Shown: piece by piece, positions 49,271-59,878 of the stretch | How the letters are laid out: every line of letters begins with the position of its first letter | Position numbering within the stretch: the first letter of the stretch is position 1 | DNA from: Siphonodentalium dalli | Lineage: Eukaryota > Mollusca > Scaphopoda > Gadilida > Siphonodentaliidae | Assembly (NCBI GenBank): GCA_032622095.1 | Contig: CP136061.1 | Span: 59,665,301 to 59,729,300, forward strand | Direction: 5' to 3' | Length of the DNA stretch: 64,000 nt | Program-made: the position numbers and the translations under genes | The notes under the pieces: model-generated | Database searches by the model: none | What the model was told of the DNA's origin: nothing | Seen by the model: only the letters and a program-made list of their open reading frames with translations

Positions 49271-49728
49271 CTCTTAGAACAAATGTGTATAAATTCTACA
49301 CAATATGTTCGAAATTTATCTTAAACTAAATTGTGTACAAATGACATATGCGTCGGTGGAATTTCCTCAACATTGAATATCAGTGAACATGTGAGTGTAT
49401 CAGTTATTAGATGAGATTTGTTCTATTGGAGACACTAAACTCGCAAAGGTTACCACAGAACAACACTTATAGGCAGCAGTTTAACAAAAAATTTATAAAT
49501 GTATAGCACACAGCTTTAAAGCTGCTGTGAGATTGTTAATATGGTGGCTTTTACGAGGTTTGTCTCTCTAATAGAACATATTCACCTACTAACTGAAATA
49601 TACTCATACATTCAATCATATTCAATGTTGAGAAAATTCCACCGACACATGTCATTCCTACACAAATTTGTTTAATATCAAATTAAAAGCATATTGTGTA
49701 GAATGTATAGACAGTTGTTCTGAGAGTG
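49268..49728. mobile_element. Long inverted-repeat element, about 460 bp
   Basis: 49268-49440 and 49560-49728 are diverged inverted copies. Shared blocks are ATTCTACACAATATG, GTCGGTGGAATTTCCTCAAC, ATTGAATAT and TAATAGAACA. The spacer is about 120 bp. It looks like a foldback element; ends are imprecise. Confidence 0.6.
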
Positions 49729-49952
49729 GATGGTTTATTCTGGATGGTTTATTAGCAAAGTCAACATCTAAGTTGCAAAATGCTATACAACTTATATACA
49801 TATATACAAACAATACATAACATACATGTACATCGATAAATGAGTTCATCATATTATGTGATATTAATAATAAATACAAATAATGCTAATACATTTAGGA
49901 ATATGTTTTCTTAAATGGTATAAGTCATATAATATTTACATTATATATAATA

Positions 49953-52415
49953 CTAGAAGGTGACCCGACTTCGTCCGGGCTATTAAAAAACCAAATTTCA
50001 AGTCGATTGCTCCACCCGTTTCCTAGATCTGGTCTGCGCATGCGCGAAGCTGGTGTCGCACGTGCTCGGCGACCCGATAAAATTCGTATCCGGGGCAAGA
50101 TACATTCACATACCAAATTTAAAGTCAATATCTCGACCCGTTTCCGATATCTCGTCTGCGCATGCGCGAAGCTGGTGTCGCACGTGCTCGGCGACCCGAT
50201 AAAATTCGTATCCGGTGACCCGACTTCGTCCGGGCTATTAAAAAACCAAATTTCAAGTCGATTGCTCCACCCGTTTCCTAGATCTGGTCTGCGCATGCGC
50301 GAAGCTGGTGTCGCACGTGCTCGGCGACCCGATAAAATTCGTATCCGGGGCAAGATACATTCACATACCAAATTTCAAGTCGATAGCTACACCCGTTTCC
50401 GAGATATATAGCCCAATGTCATTTGCGGATACCTCGGCCGGTGATGAGTTAACGCGACACAGTCAAATGCATCGGCAGGGTGAGAGTTAACGTAATCTAA
50501 CTTTATGACCTCTGACGACGTCATAGAAGTTACGCAGTGATTTTATCCTGATAAAAGATCCCCGTACCACTTGTACCTAATAATTGAGGCAGATAACTAA
50601 AACGGATATATACATATTATATATCGTTGGAAAGATGAAGCCACACAGATTCTAACCGTGCAAATTATATGACTGGCAATTTATTATTCGCGCTATATCG
50701 AATCGATTTGTGAGCACCGAACTGAAATATATTAGCGCAAAAACGGCGTAAAAATAGATTTGACCTCCGCACGTGAAAAGTTGACCTCGCACGGACAAAT
50801 AAATATGCCTATGTTCGTCTCCGGCCGAAAATACCCTAAAATACCAAATTTCATCGAAATTGGCTTAGTCGTTTTGGAGTCCATCGATTTCAAACAAACA
50901 AACACATACACACACACACAGATCTTTCAAAATATATAATAGACTAGAAGGTGACCCGACTTCGTCCGGGCTATTCAAAAACCAAATTTCAAGTCGATTG
51001 CTCCACCCGTTTCCTAGATCTGGTCTGCGCATGCGCGAAGCTGGTGTCGCGCGTGCTCGGCGACCCGATAAAATTCGTATCCGGGGCAAGATACATTCAC
51101 ATACCAAATTTCAAGTCGATAGCTACACCCGTTTCCGAGATATATAGCCCAATGTCATTTGCGGATACCTCGGCCGGTGATGAGTTAACGCGACACAGTC
51201 AAATGCATCGGCAGGGTGAGAGTTAACGTAATCTAACTTTATGACCTCTGACGACGTCATAGAAATTACGCATTGATTTTATCCCGATAAAAGCATTGTA
51301 CCACTTGTACCTAATAATTGAGGCAGATAACTAAAACGGATACATACATATTATATATCGTTGGAAAGATGAAGCCACACAGATTCTAACCGTGCAAATT
51401 ATATGACTGGCAATTTATTATTCGCGCTATATCGAATCGATTTGTGAGCACCGAACTGAAATATATTAGCGCAAAAACGGCGTAAAAATAGATTTGACCT
51501 CCGCACGTGAAAAGTTGACCTCGCACGGACAAATAAATATGCCTATGTTCGTCTCCGGCCGAAAACACATCCAAATACCAAATTTCATCGGAATTGGCTT
51601 AGTCGTTTTGGAGTTCATCGATTTCAAACACACAAACAAACACACAAACTTACACATACACAGATCTTTCAAAATATATAATAGACTAGAAGGTGACCCG
51701 ACTTCGTCCGGGCTATTCAAAAACCAAATTTCAAGTCGATTGCTCCACCCGTTTCCTAGATCTGGTCTGCGCATGCGCGAAGCTGGTGTCGCACGTGCTC
51801 GGCGACCCGATAAAATTCGTATCCGGGGCAAGATACATTCACATACCAAATTTCAAGTCGATAGCTACACCCGTTTCCGAGATATATAGCCAATGTCATT
51901 TGCGGATACCTCGGCCGGTGATGAGTTAACGCGACACAGTCAAATGCATCGGCAGGGTGAGAGTTAACGTAATCTAACTTTATGACCTCTGACGACGTCA
52001 TAGAAGTTACGCAGTGATTTTATCCTGATAAAAGATCCCCGTACCACTTGTACCTAATAATTGAGGCAGATAACTAAAACGGATACATACATATTATATA
52101 TCGTTGGAAAGATGAAGCCACACAGATTCTAACCGTGCAAATTATATGACTGGCAATTTATTATTCGCGCTATATCGAATCGATTTGTGAGCACCGAACT
52201 GAAATATATTAGCGCAAAACGGCGTAAAAACAGATTTGACCCCGGCACGTGAAAAGTTGACATCGGATCTAAAAATCAATATGCCTATGTTCGTCTCCGG
52301 CCGAAAATGCCCCCATATACCAAATTTCATCGAAATTGGCTTAGCCGTTTTTGAGTCCATCGATTTCAAACACACACACACACACATACACAGATCTTTC
52401 AAAATATATAATAGA
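49953..52415 (-). mobile_element. Head-to-tail array of three non-autonomous Helitrons
   Basis: Minus-strand monomers run 52415-51686 (730 bp), 51685-50944 (742 bp) and 50943-49953 (991 bp). Each begins TCTATTATATATTTTGAAAG and ends with hairpin CCCGGACGAAGTCGGG, then TCACCTTCTAG. Internal junctions are exactly CTAG/TC. The array is flanked by A on the 5' side (52416) and T on the 3' side (49952), the Helitron A|T target. The leftmost monomer has a 257-bp internal duplication (units near 49960 and 50217). Each monomer has a (CA)n tract near its 5' end. Open frames inside repeat from monomer to monomer and match no protein. Confidence 0.88.
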
Positions 52416-52539
52416 TAATGTAATACTTGCTTCATGGTAACTTTATAAACGCTAATTTTAAGAAAATGCTCATTCTTTTAAAAATACTTATATTAAGCAG
52501 TGACAGCAATCTGTATAATTTATTTCTGTTAGGATTTTC

Positions 52540-52770
52540 TCAGTAATACTTCGGGATATAGGTTTCTCGCAGATCGTTAAATTCTGTACACAATATAACA
52601 AAATGGTATTCATCACATACATTTTCGCCACATAACGGGCATTTCGTGTCTTTACATGTACTTTTATTCCATCTGCATTGCTCTACCTATCAGCTTCAGA
52701 TAATATAATCCAAACTGGAGTTATCGGTCGGAAATTGGCGTATACAATGTTTTAAGTTGAAACTTATCAC
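52540..52770 (-). pseudogene. LINE ORF2 C-terminus, fragment 1
   Basis: Minus-strand frame 52682-52540 reads KDTKCPLCGENVCDEYHFVI then LCTEFNDLRETYIPKYY and stop. The C-x2-C-x8-H-x4-C knuckle with CDEYHF and a terminal RxxYIPKYY is typical of the C-terminal end of jockey/CR1-type reverse transcriptase proteins. Upstream it is frameshifted. A Helitron array sits just beyond its 3' side. Confidence 0.72.
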
Positions 52771-52949
52771 CTATCGTAGCATTATCATATATAGCATTAA
52801 CTCGAATATACAGAAAGGAACAATAAAGAGCTATCCTTGATATTATATATCTAATATGGCAAAATAAAGAGCGTTTATGTCATTCTGTGAACAAAATGAA
52901 GTAAATCGGAATTTCATGTATATATCGACCTATTTAGCTCATCCATACT

Positions 52950-53892
52950 GTAAAGGTTAAGTACTCAATCCGATTCGATGGTCCCCGTATCAGATTCCAA
53001 CAACATTTTTAGAAATGCCTCTCCAGTTATCAGAATGGATTAATTGCCCAAAAATAATGCTAATCACTGTCAACTATAGTATAAAATTGCCCGAAACGTG
53101 TTATTTATCAACATGTTGTTGGGACGAAATTTGGCCTTATTATCAACACAAAGACACTTGATTTTTGAGTTATCCATCTTCGTCCGTAATTTGGTCCGAG
53201 ACTGTCGGCTCGTCGACTTTTACTGGGCCACTATTAAAACACAATGGTGAAAAATAATAGATTTCAAAAATCGATATGTATAATAACTCTTGAGCTTTGA
53301 CAGGTTGGTTTCCCGACTCGAATCAAATATTTTTTACACCCGAATCCAAATAAATAGTAATTGAGTGGCGCTTAAAGTTACGGTTGGCCTTGGCGGTGGG
53401 AATCCTGTGAAAATATTTCCACCCGTCAAAAACCGCCACAAACAGAAAGAACAACAAAATGTAGACAGACTTTGTCCGTATACAAATAAGAAATATCGCA
53501 TAAACAGTATGTTATTGTCATATTTTTTACCATTGTTATGTAAACAAAAGCATAAAAAGTAACTTTTCTGGTGTTTGTTTATATTATGATGGTGAACATA
53601 AAGAGCTTTCTTTGTGGGTGAATTCCTGATATGGAACGAATAAAGAGCGTTTATGCCATTTGTGTGTGATTAGCCAGCAGCATTGTGTTGTCTTATGTAA
53701 CACAATCAGGCTCTTGCTTAGGTAAAATATAGTAAATCTTTATGATAACATGCTGTTTATGCGATGGTCATGGTATATATGAACGAAACTGTATGCGTTT
53801 TAATGTTTTTCTGTTTACGGTGATTGGAACAAATATGAATATTTTCGACAACTAAGGCCTCACGTGCCTTTAATCGGATTATGCATCGTTAA
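52950..53892 (-). mobile_element. TTAA-5 element, copy 1, split by TTAA-4 copy B
   Basis: GTAAAGGTTAAGTACTCAAT at the left and GATTATGCATCGTTAA at the right correspond to the ends of the intact copy at 57125-57556. Shared interior includes GACGAAATTTGGCC-TATTATCA, GAGTTATCCAT and CCGAATCCAAATAAATAGTA. The TTAA at 53372-53375 received the nested TTAA-4 element. Strand is arbitrary. Confidence 0.78.
53372..53873 (-). mobile_element. TTAA-4 miniature element, copy B (nested)
   Basis: 502 bp, same length as copy A and inverted to it. It sits in GAGTGGCGC-TTAA-TCGGATTATG. The uninserted sequence GAGTGGCGCTTAATCGGATT is present at 54014-54033, a paralogous empty site that proves TTAA duplication. 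The central ATAAAGAGCTTTCT...ATAAAGAGCGTTTATG pair is 42 bp apart. Confidence 0.93.
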
Positions 53893-54046
53893 CAAAAAAA
53901 GTCCTGTCTGTTTACAGTGGCACTCTATTAAAAAAAACTATGAGCTTCGACAGGTGGTTCCTCGACTCAAATAAAAAAAAAAAAATTCCCCCGAATTCAA
54001 ATAAATAGTAATTGAGTGGCGCTTAATCGGATTATGGATCTTTAAC
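53893..54046. repeat. About 153-bp duplication of the TTAA-5 tail
   Basis: AAAGTCCTGTCTGTTTACAG with TGGCACTCTATTAAA occurs at about 53900 and again at about 54053. Between them is a second copy of the TTAA-5 3' part, from GAGCTTCGACAGG to GGATCTTTAA. It carries the empty TTAA at 54023-54026. Confidence 0.8.
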
Positions 54047-54720
54047 AAAAAAGTCCTGTCTGTTTACAGTGGCACTCTATTAAACAAAAAATCCCAGTTT
54101 TCCCGCGTGTTTTTAACGACCAGCCCCCGTTGTACGCCACTGTGACGGGACGTCGACACCCGTTCGTTGGGTTAATACAATCGTGAACTCTCTGTATTAC
54201 ACTGGGTGGAATTCTTCCTAAAATTTAAGCACGGAACTGGACCCTTTGCTTGAGGTATAACTTTTGCTGGCGGAGCACAATTGGGGAGGTATATCACCCC
54301 ATGCGATATAACGGCCACCCATATCGTAACACCAGTTGTAAAGTACACATTTATTTAAAGCCATAGGTAACATTTACCCGTAAATTGCTCAAGGTACAAA
54401 AAAGGTGAAAAACCTGACACTTTTTGGTGATACAAGGATAATTAGCGCGCTCTCCTCCCCGAAATTAAACAGAACATTGAATGAAACCTGGCGGGTAATC
54501 AGTGTACTCCGAGTCAAATTGATGTGTGCGGAGAGAAAACGGACACGAGTCGGGTACAGAGCGCAGGCCTGGTGAAAGAAATTATTTGTTTATGCGGGTA
54601 CGTTCTCACAGCAGCGATGTGTCCATTACTTTGCAAAATATACGTTACCATTACCATTACGTGATATTGATTTATTGGTCTTCAAGAAAATGGCCGAGTG
54701 CGAAGAAGAACATAAAAAAA
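54047..54720. other. Intergenic, nothing recognised
   Basis: It contains GTTTTTAACGACCAGCCCC, a possible end relic of the 6160-6320 hairpin family. No gene is seen. Confidence 0.4.
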
Positions 54721-55223
54721 TTAAAGGTACGGTTGGCCTTGGCGATGGGTATCCTGTGAAAATATTTCCACCCGTCAAAAACCGCCACAAACAGAAATAA
54801 CATCAAAATGTAGACAGACTTTGTCCGTATACAAATAAGAAATGTCGCATAAACAGTATGTTATTGTCATTTGTTTGACCATTGTTATGTAAACAACAGC
54901 ATAAAAAGTAACTTTTCTGGTGTTTGTTTATATTATGATGGTAAATATAAAGAGCGTTCTTTGTTGGCGAATTCCTTATATGGAAATAATAAAGAGCGTT
55001 TATGCCATTTGTGTGTGATTAGCCAGTAACATTGTGCTGTCTTCTGTAACACAATCAGGATCTTGCTTAGGTAAAATATAGTAGGTCTTTATGATAACAT
55101 GTTGTTTACGCGATGGTCATGGTCTATATGAACGAAACCGTATGCGTTTTAATGTTTTTTCTGTTTACGGTGATTGGAACAAATATGAATATTTTTGACA
55201 ACTAAGGCCTCACGTGCCTTTAA
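54721..55223 (-). mobile_element. TTAA-4 miniature element, copy C
   Basis: 503 bp between TTAA at 54721-54724 and 55220-55223, inverted relative to copy A. Paired motifs are ATAAAGAGCGTTCT and ATAAAGAGCGTTTATG, 42 bp apart. Confidence 0.92.
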
Positions 55224-55278
55224 GCATCCTCATTGTGATTATATGCAAGTCATTTAACCCTTAACCCAAACAGAAGGG

Positions 55279-55507
55279 CCCTGTGCCAATGCATTCTCTT
55301 ATATATGCGAGTCGACCATAGGTCGCCTCGCATATATAACAGAATGCATTGGCTTAACACATTAAAAATTATAAAATTGTTAAAGAATGTAAGAAAAAAT
55401 GGTAAAAGTGTTAAAAAAAGATTTTTCTTTAGGCCAATGCATTCTCTTATATATGCGAGGCGACCTATGGTCGATTCGCATATATAAGAGAATGCATTGG
55501 CACAGGG
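55279..55507. mobile_element. Double-hairpin foldback element, copy 2
   Basis: The 229-bp core CCCTGTGCC...GGCACAGGG has palindromes at 55286-55352 and 55434-55500 matching those at 36.8 and 37.1 kb. The outer 39-bp arms of copy 1 are absent here, so the core is probably the mobile unit. Confidence 0.85.
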
Positions 55508-55986
55508 CTAACTGTAACTATCACAATGTGGTCAAGGAGCCGGTTCCAATGATATCCATATTTGTATGGTTCTATTGAGACAGACCGAAGATATTTTAGG
55601 CTGTTGAAGCTTTATTTGGCCGGTTTTGGCCGGTTTGTTGGGTAGAGGGTTAAATTTTGTTTGCACGAGGCACAACCCTGTCTTCATGTTTTACCTCCTA
55701 ATAGAACCGGGAGTTTGTATCCTTCTCCTCTTTGGTTGTTTCAAGCGCCCTCTTTGTTGGGAGGAAAGGGTTCACATCGGAAGTATTTAAAATGGCGAAA
55801 TAGAATCAGAGGCGTTTCGAAATTCATGCGGCTATCAAGGGACATCAGTTGAACCGATGTTTCCATGCTAAAATGTTTTAGGAAAACAAGTTTTGCATTA
55901 AATTTCAAATGAGGTATCCGGATGACTGAAGTAATGACGTTTTCGTCCTCAGAATGAAGCAAAAGATATAATGTTACTATATTTAA
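55508..55986. other. Intergenic, nothing recognised
   Basis: Short open frames on both strands (about 63-73 codons) overlap and show no recognisable motif. They may be decayed transposon coding sequence. Confidence 0.35.
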
Positions 55987-56211
55987 CCCTTTCTATACTA
56001 AGTGGATTCTCCCAGTCAGTTAAAAGGTGTACACCGCAATGGTCTCTTATTGAATTGGATTAATGTTAAGGTGATAAAATCAATGACAGATAAATAAAAG
56101 TGCAGAAAGAGCCCTATTTTTTAGGGAAATGCTTAGGTAATAAGTTCAACACACGACCTGAACATTTCCAATGGGATAACTACTCATTAATGATGCTTTA
56201 GTATAGAACGG
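55987..56211. mobile_element. CCCTTT-TATACTAA inverted-repeat element, copy 2
   Basis: A 225-bp element: CCCTTTCTATACTAAGTGGA at the left and the complement of GCTTTAGTATAGAACGG at the right. The interior matches 39583-39813 in inverse. It abuts a LINE tail. Confidence 0.72.
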
Positions 56212-56452
56212 ATCAACAAGGACTACTCAGATAGAAAATGCTCACTGTGTAACGAGGAACTCAGGGATGAGTATCATATCATCCTCAAATGCTAGAAACT
56301 ACTCGTTCTAAGACAGAAACACATAAAACCGTACTATCGATTTAGGCCCAACACATACAAATTGAATGCGCTTTTCACTTGCGTGTACATAGTGTATATA
56401 TGTTTTGCTTGTTTCACTGTTATGTGACTTATGCAATAAATCAATCAATGAG
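56212..56452 (+). pseudogene. LINE ORF2 C-terminus and 3' tail, fragment 2
   Basis: The frame reads INKDYSDRKCSLCNEELRDE then YHIILKC, a C-x2-C-x8-H-x4-C knuckle. After an in-frame TAG come RQKHIKPYYRFRPNTYKLN and a hydrophobic end, then TGA. The 3' tail is GCAATAAATCAATCAATG, the short-repeat tail of this LINE type. It differs from fragment 1 in sequence, so two LINE lineages are present. Confidence 0.75.
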
Positions 56453-57124
56453 AAATAGACGAACACTAACTAATCTAAGCATATTCATCCGCGACGCCCT
56501 ACGTTTAATGGAACCTCCTGCAGCAAACAACATCGCCTAAATATAAAAGGAAAAACGATTGACCGCAGTTACGACTCTCAAGTTACATATCCACCACCCC
56601 CATGGTACCCCTACCCAGGTCCAACCACTATTTTGCCAATTATATAGTCTATATTCAATGGGACCCCCACATATATATAGCATGCCAATGATAACACGTG
56701 AGATTATTTTACCACCACCCACTCTCCATGATTACACGTATACCGTACCTACACCACCCACGAATGTGTTCTATTCGTGTACTTGCTATACTGTTCAATT
56801 GATTTATGTACATATATATATGTCCACTTAATTATACCAATATATATGGCGATTTGAGAATAAATGAATGATGACAGGGTTAAGTTGAGGTATTAGCATT
56901 TTGAGAAAAAGGTAAACATATTTTTAGGCCTGGCCTGGGAGCCGTCAGTGCAGCTCATTAAGCTGTCACGTAGATGCAAATGATTGTGCTATGTTTGGAT
57001 ATACACGCGAAGATTCCCGTTGTAGAGGTATGTTTGTCAAGAGGCCACGTACTGCACCCTGGTAAGTGTGTCAGTGATATTAAGAAATAGAGTGTCCCCC
57101 AAGACGTCTCGTTTCCACCCCCGA
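56453..57124. other. Intergenic, nothing recognised
   Basis: CCACCACCCC-type and TA-rich stretches only. No gene supported. Confidence 0.4.
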
Positions 57125-57556
57125 TTAAAGGTACTCAATCTGATCAGACGGTCCCCATATCATCAAGTTACAACAACAGCAACAACAACATTTCTTCAAA
57201 AATGCGCTTTTATTATCAGAATCGATCAATTACAACAAAATAACCTCTGTCAACTATGGTATAACAATTCCCAATGGCCGTATTATCACTTGCGTATCAC
57301 GAAATTTGGCCGTACTATCACTTGATTTTAGAGTTATCCATTTTCGTTCGCAATTTTGTCCTAGATTGTCGGTTTGACGACTCGTTTCTGGGGCACAAAT
57401 AATTACACATTTCGAGAAATAATAACTTTCAAAAATCGACATCTGATCACTCTGAGCCTTGATGGGTGGGTTCCTCGATTCGAATCAAATATTGTTCAAC
57501 CCCGAAGCCAAAGAAATAGTCATTTGGGAGCGTTAATTTAGATTATGCATCTTTAA
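57125..57556 (+). mobile_element. TTAA-5 element, copy 2 (uninterrupted)
   Basis: 432 bp between TTAA at 57125-57128 and 57553-57556. Ends are AGGTACTCAATCTGATCAG and, on the complement, AGATGCATAATC. The site that carries TTAA-4 in copy 1 is empty here (GGGAGCG-TTAA-TTTAGATTAT). Confidence 0.8.
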
Positions 57557-58366
57557 GTGCTGCGAATTTACTATGGTGTTGATGGGTACTACTGATCTGT
57601 TACGATGCTGCTGGTAGGGAAAACTGATTCCGCGTTTTTTATCTAATCTGAACGATCGAAGAAAAGCAGTTTTATATATAAAACATTAAAACAAAATCCC
57701 ACACACATACATATATATAGTACATGTATATACTGTTTTAATAATGGCTGTGTTAGTTGTTGCAACCGACCATAATCAAGATGGCTATTCCTGTCGTTTT
57801 TACAAACACCATGCAGGGTTTACCTCCATTGATGACTCGGTAAGAGCGCTGCTACCGGCGACATTTCGCCCACATTTGGTGGACTTACGCGATATTTAAA
57901 TATATACAAAGCGAACAAAGCAAATTTTGGACCTTATGTTTGAAAAGTCCCACCAAAACCGAAGAACTATATTTAGAAACGGTGTGATTCGGTTCTCCGA
58001 TTACTTTATCAAGACACAAGTATAAACGCACGTGTACGACATTGTCACAACTCGAACGGCAAGTCAAACGAAAGAGTTCTAATTTACTGCAATGTTGACG
58101 AGTAGCTTGCGAAAATCGTCAACAAAACTACCGCTCTGGTTTTCCATTCTGTCATTATGTTTTAGTGCGGGAATTGTTCTCAAGGCACATAGAAAATTTG
58201 ACTTTGGAGCGATCGGATTTCGCCATTTTTGCTGGAAAATCCCATGCTAAATATAGAAACACGGACTAGTACCCAGCCGGTTACATAGTCAGAAAGGAAG
58301 CATGACTGGTGCGCTCCGGTAGAGATTGTCGTTTTGCAAGCACCAGCACAGACATTGTTGAACTAT
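57557..58366. other. Intergenic, nothing recognised
   Basis: Unique-looking DNA with no supported gene. Confidence 0.4.
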
Positions 58367-58753
58367 TTAAAGACATATTATATATATATATATGGACTTG
58401 TTCGGGTGCGTGAAACTGCTAAATTAGTGCTCAGGCGCTATGCCAATTGGGATAATGTAGCATTCTACTAACATCGCCCAAATTCTCAATGAAATCGACC
58501 ATACAACTCCATAGAAAACACCGTCTAAACTACGCTCAATTGTAAATATTTACATCTCGATTCGGGACGCAACAATCGGCGATAAACTAACGCAAATGAT
58601 TTCGCCATCGATACTCATTGCATTTAATAAATATATAAGACCGACGATGTGTGTTGTAAATTTGGACTAAAATTCATAAAAACAACTACTTTGAGCAAGA
58701 TGATTCTCCATTTCTATTTGATCATCCAACCGGAGTGTTTCACATCACTTTAA
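58367..58753 (-). mobile_element. TTAA-2 miniature element, copy 3
   Basis: 387 bp, inverted to the 32-kb copies, with intact TTAA at both ends (TTAAAGACATATT left, ATCACTTTAA right). It keeps TCTCGATTCGGGACGCAAC and TTTGATCATCCAACCGGAGT. Confidence 0.88.
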
Positions 58754-59361
58754 AAGTATATCGGTTCCTGAATGTTTTATACATGTGGGCACTGGATTTT
58801 CTTAGATTCGTTAAGATTATAGCAAAACACCGCGAAAATGACACATTTAGAAACAAAACGGTACTCTGTCTTAACAGCATCAGTTTTCCCCACTAGTATC
58901 ATATAGCAATGCATGCAGCAGGACCAACCAACATGATAGCAAATTAGCAGAACCACTTAACCATGCAGGGTGATATTTTTTAACAAATCAAATAATTTAA
59001 TAACGGAACGAGTCTGTTTGACTCTTGGTTCCCGCGATGGTATATATACCATATAGTATATATACATATACGTTTTCAAAATACATGTACAGTTACACAA
59101 TTTATGTGAGTTTAGTCTATAGATCGTGTAAAATTTCTGCAAATGAATGTCTATCAGAAACTTGAATTCCGTAACGCTATCTGCGGTCACCATTGACTCC
59201 GGTAAATTGTTCCGTAAGGGGATTTCTCTGTGTGAAAAAGTACTTCCTGATGTCTATGTGTTTCTGATGTACTTGCAACTAACGAGTGTCCTCTCGTACT
59301 CCCATATATTGCGCGCTCGAATACTGATTTTTTTTTTAAACGGAAAGATATAGATATTGGG
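58754..59361. other. Intergenic, nothing recognised
   Basis: TA-rich around 59040-59075. Short open frames only. Confidence 0.4.
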
Positions 59362-59878
59362 TGCGGACACACGTACCACAGTAGCGATGGCACAGTAGGT
59401 GTGACAATTAATTATGGTAGAGTTTGGTGACAATTGGTCAACATAATTTATATGCCATATAGGGAGTCGTGTCGCGCGCCGCATATTCGCACAGTGAGTC
59501 GACTGACCAATTAACCCATTGAGTTTCACTAAGGTTGATCTCTACTCATTACGTTTAGCCACATTGTATTCTCTACGATACATAAAATTGCACGACCGAT
59601 CGTCCAGAATTGTCTTGTGTGTCAGCATTAAAAATATAACATTGCGTGTTGAGTAACGATCAACAGCGACAAGACATTCGGTTTGATAAATCATTGAGAT
59701 GTCGATCTCGACGCTGATAGAGCTTGGAAAAGACTCATTGTGTGAATGTGCGGCGGGCGACATGTCTCGCTATGGCACACGAATATGACGACCAATTGTC
59801 ATCAAAATTGCACCATAATTAATTGTCGCACCTACTATTCCATCGCTACTGTGATACGTGTGTCCGCAGCCATTCATG
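59362..59878. mobile_element. Inverted-repeat element, TGCGGACACACGTA ends
   Basis: Inverted arms of about 140 bp: TGCGGACACACGTACCACAG left, GTGATACGTGTGTCCGCA right. Inner blocks GACAATTAATTATGGT and the CGCCGCATATTCGCACA relation also match inverted. Length is 517 bp. No clear target duplication. Confidence 0.72.

Noticed and set aside
49925-52418. Repeated open frames of up to 148 codons on both strands
   Set aside because: They repeat with each Helitron monomer and match no protein; they include hairpin and CA-repeat sequence.
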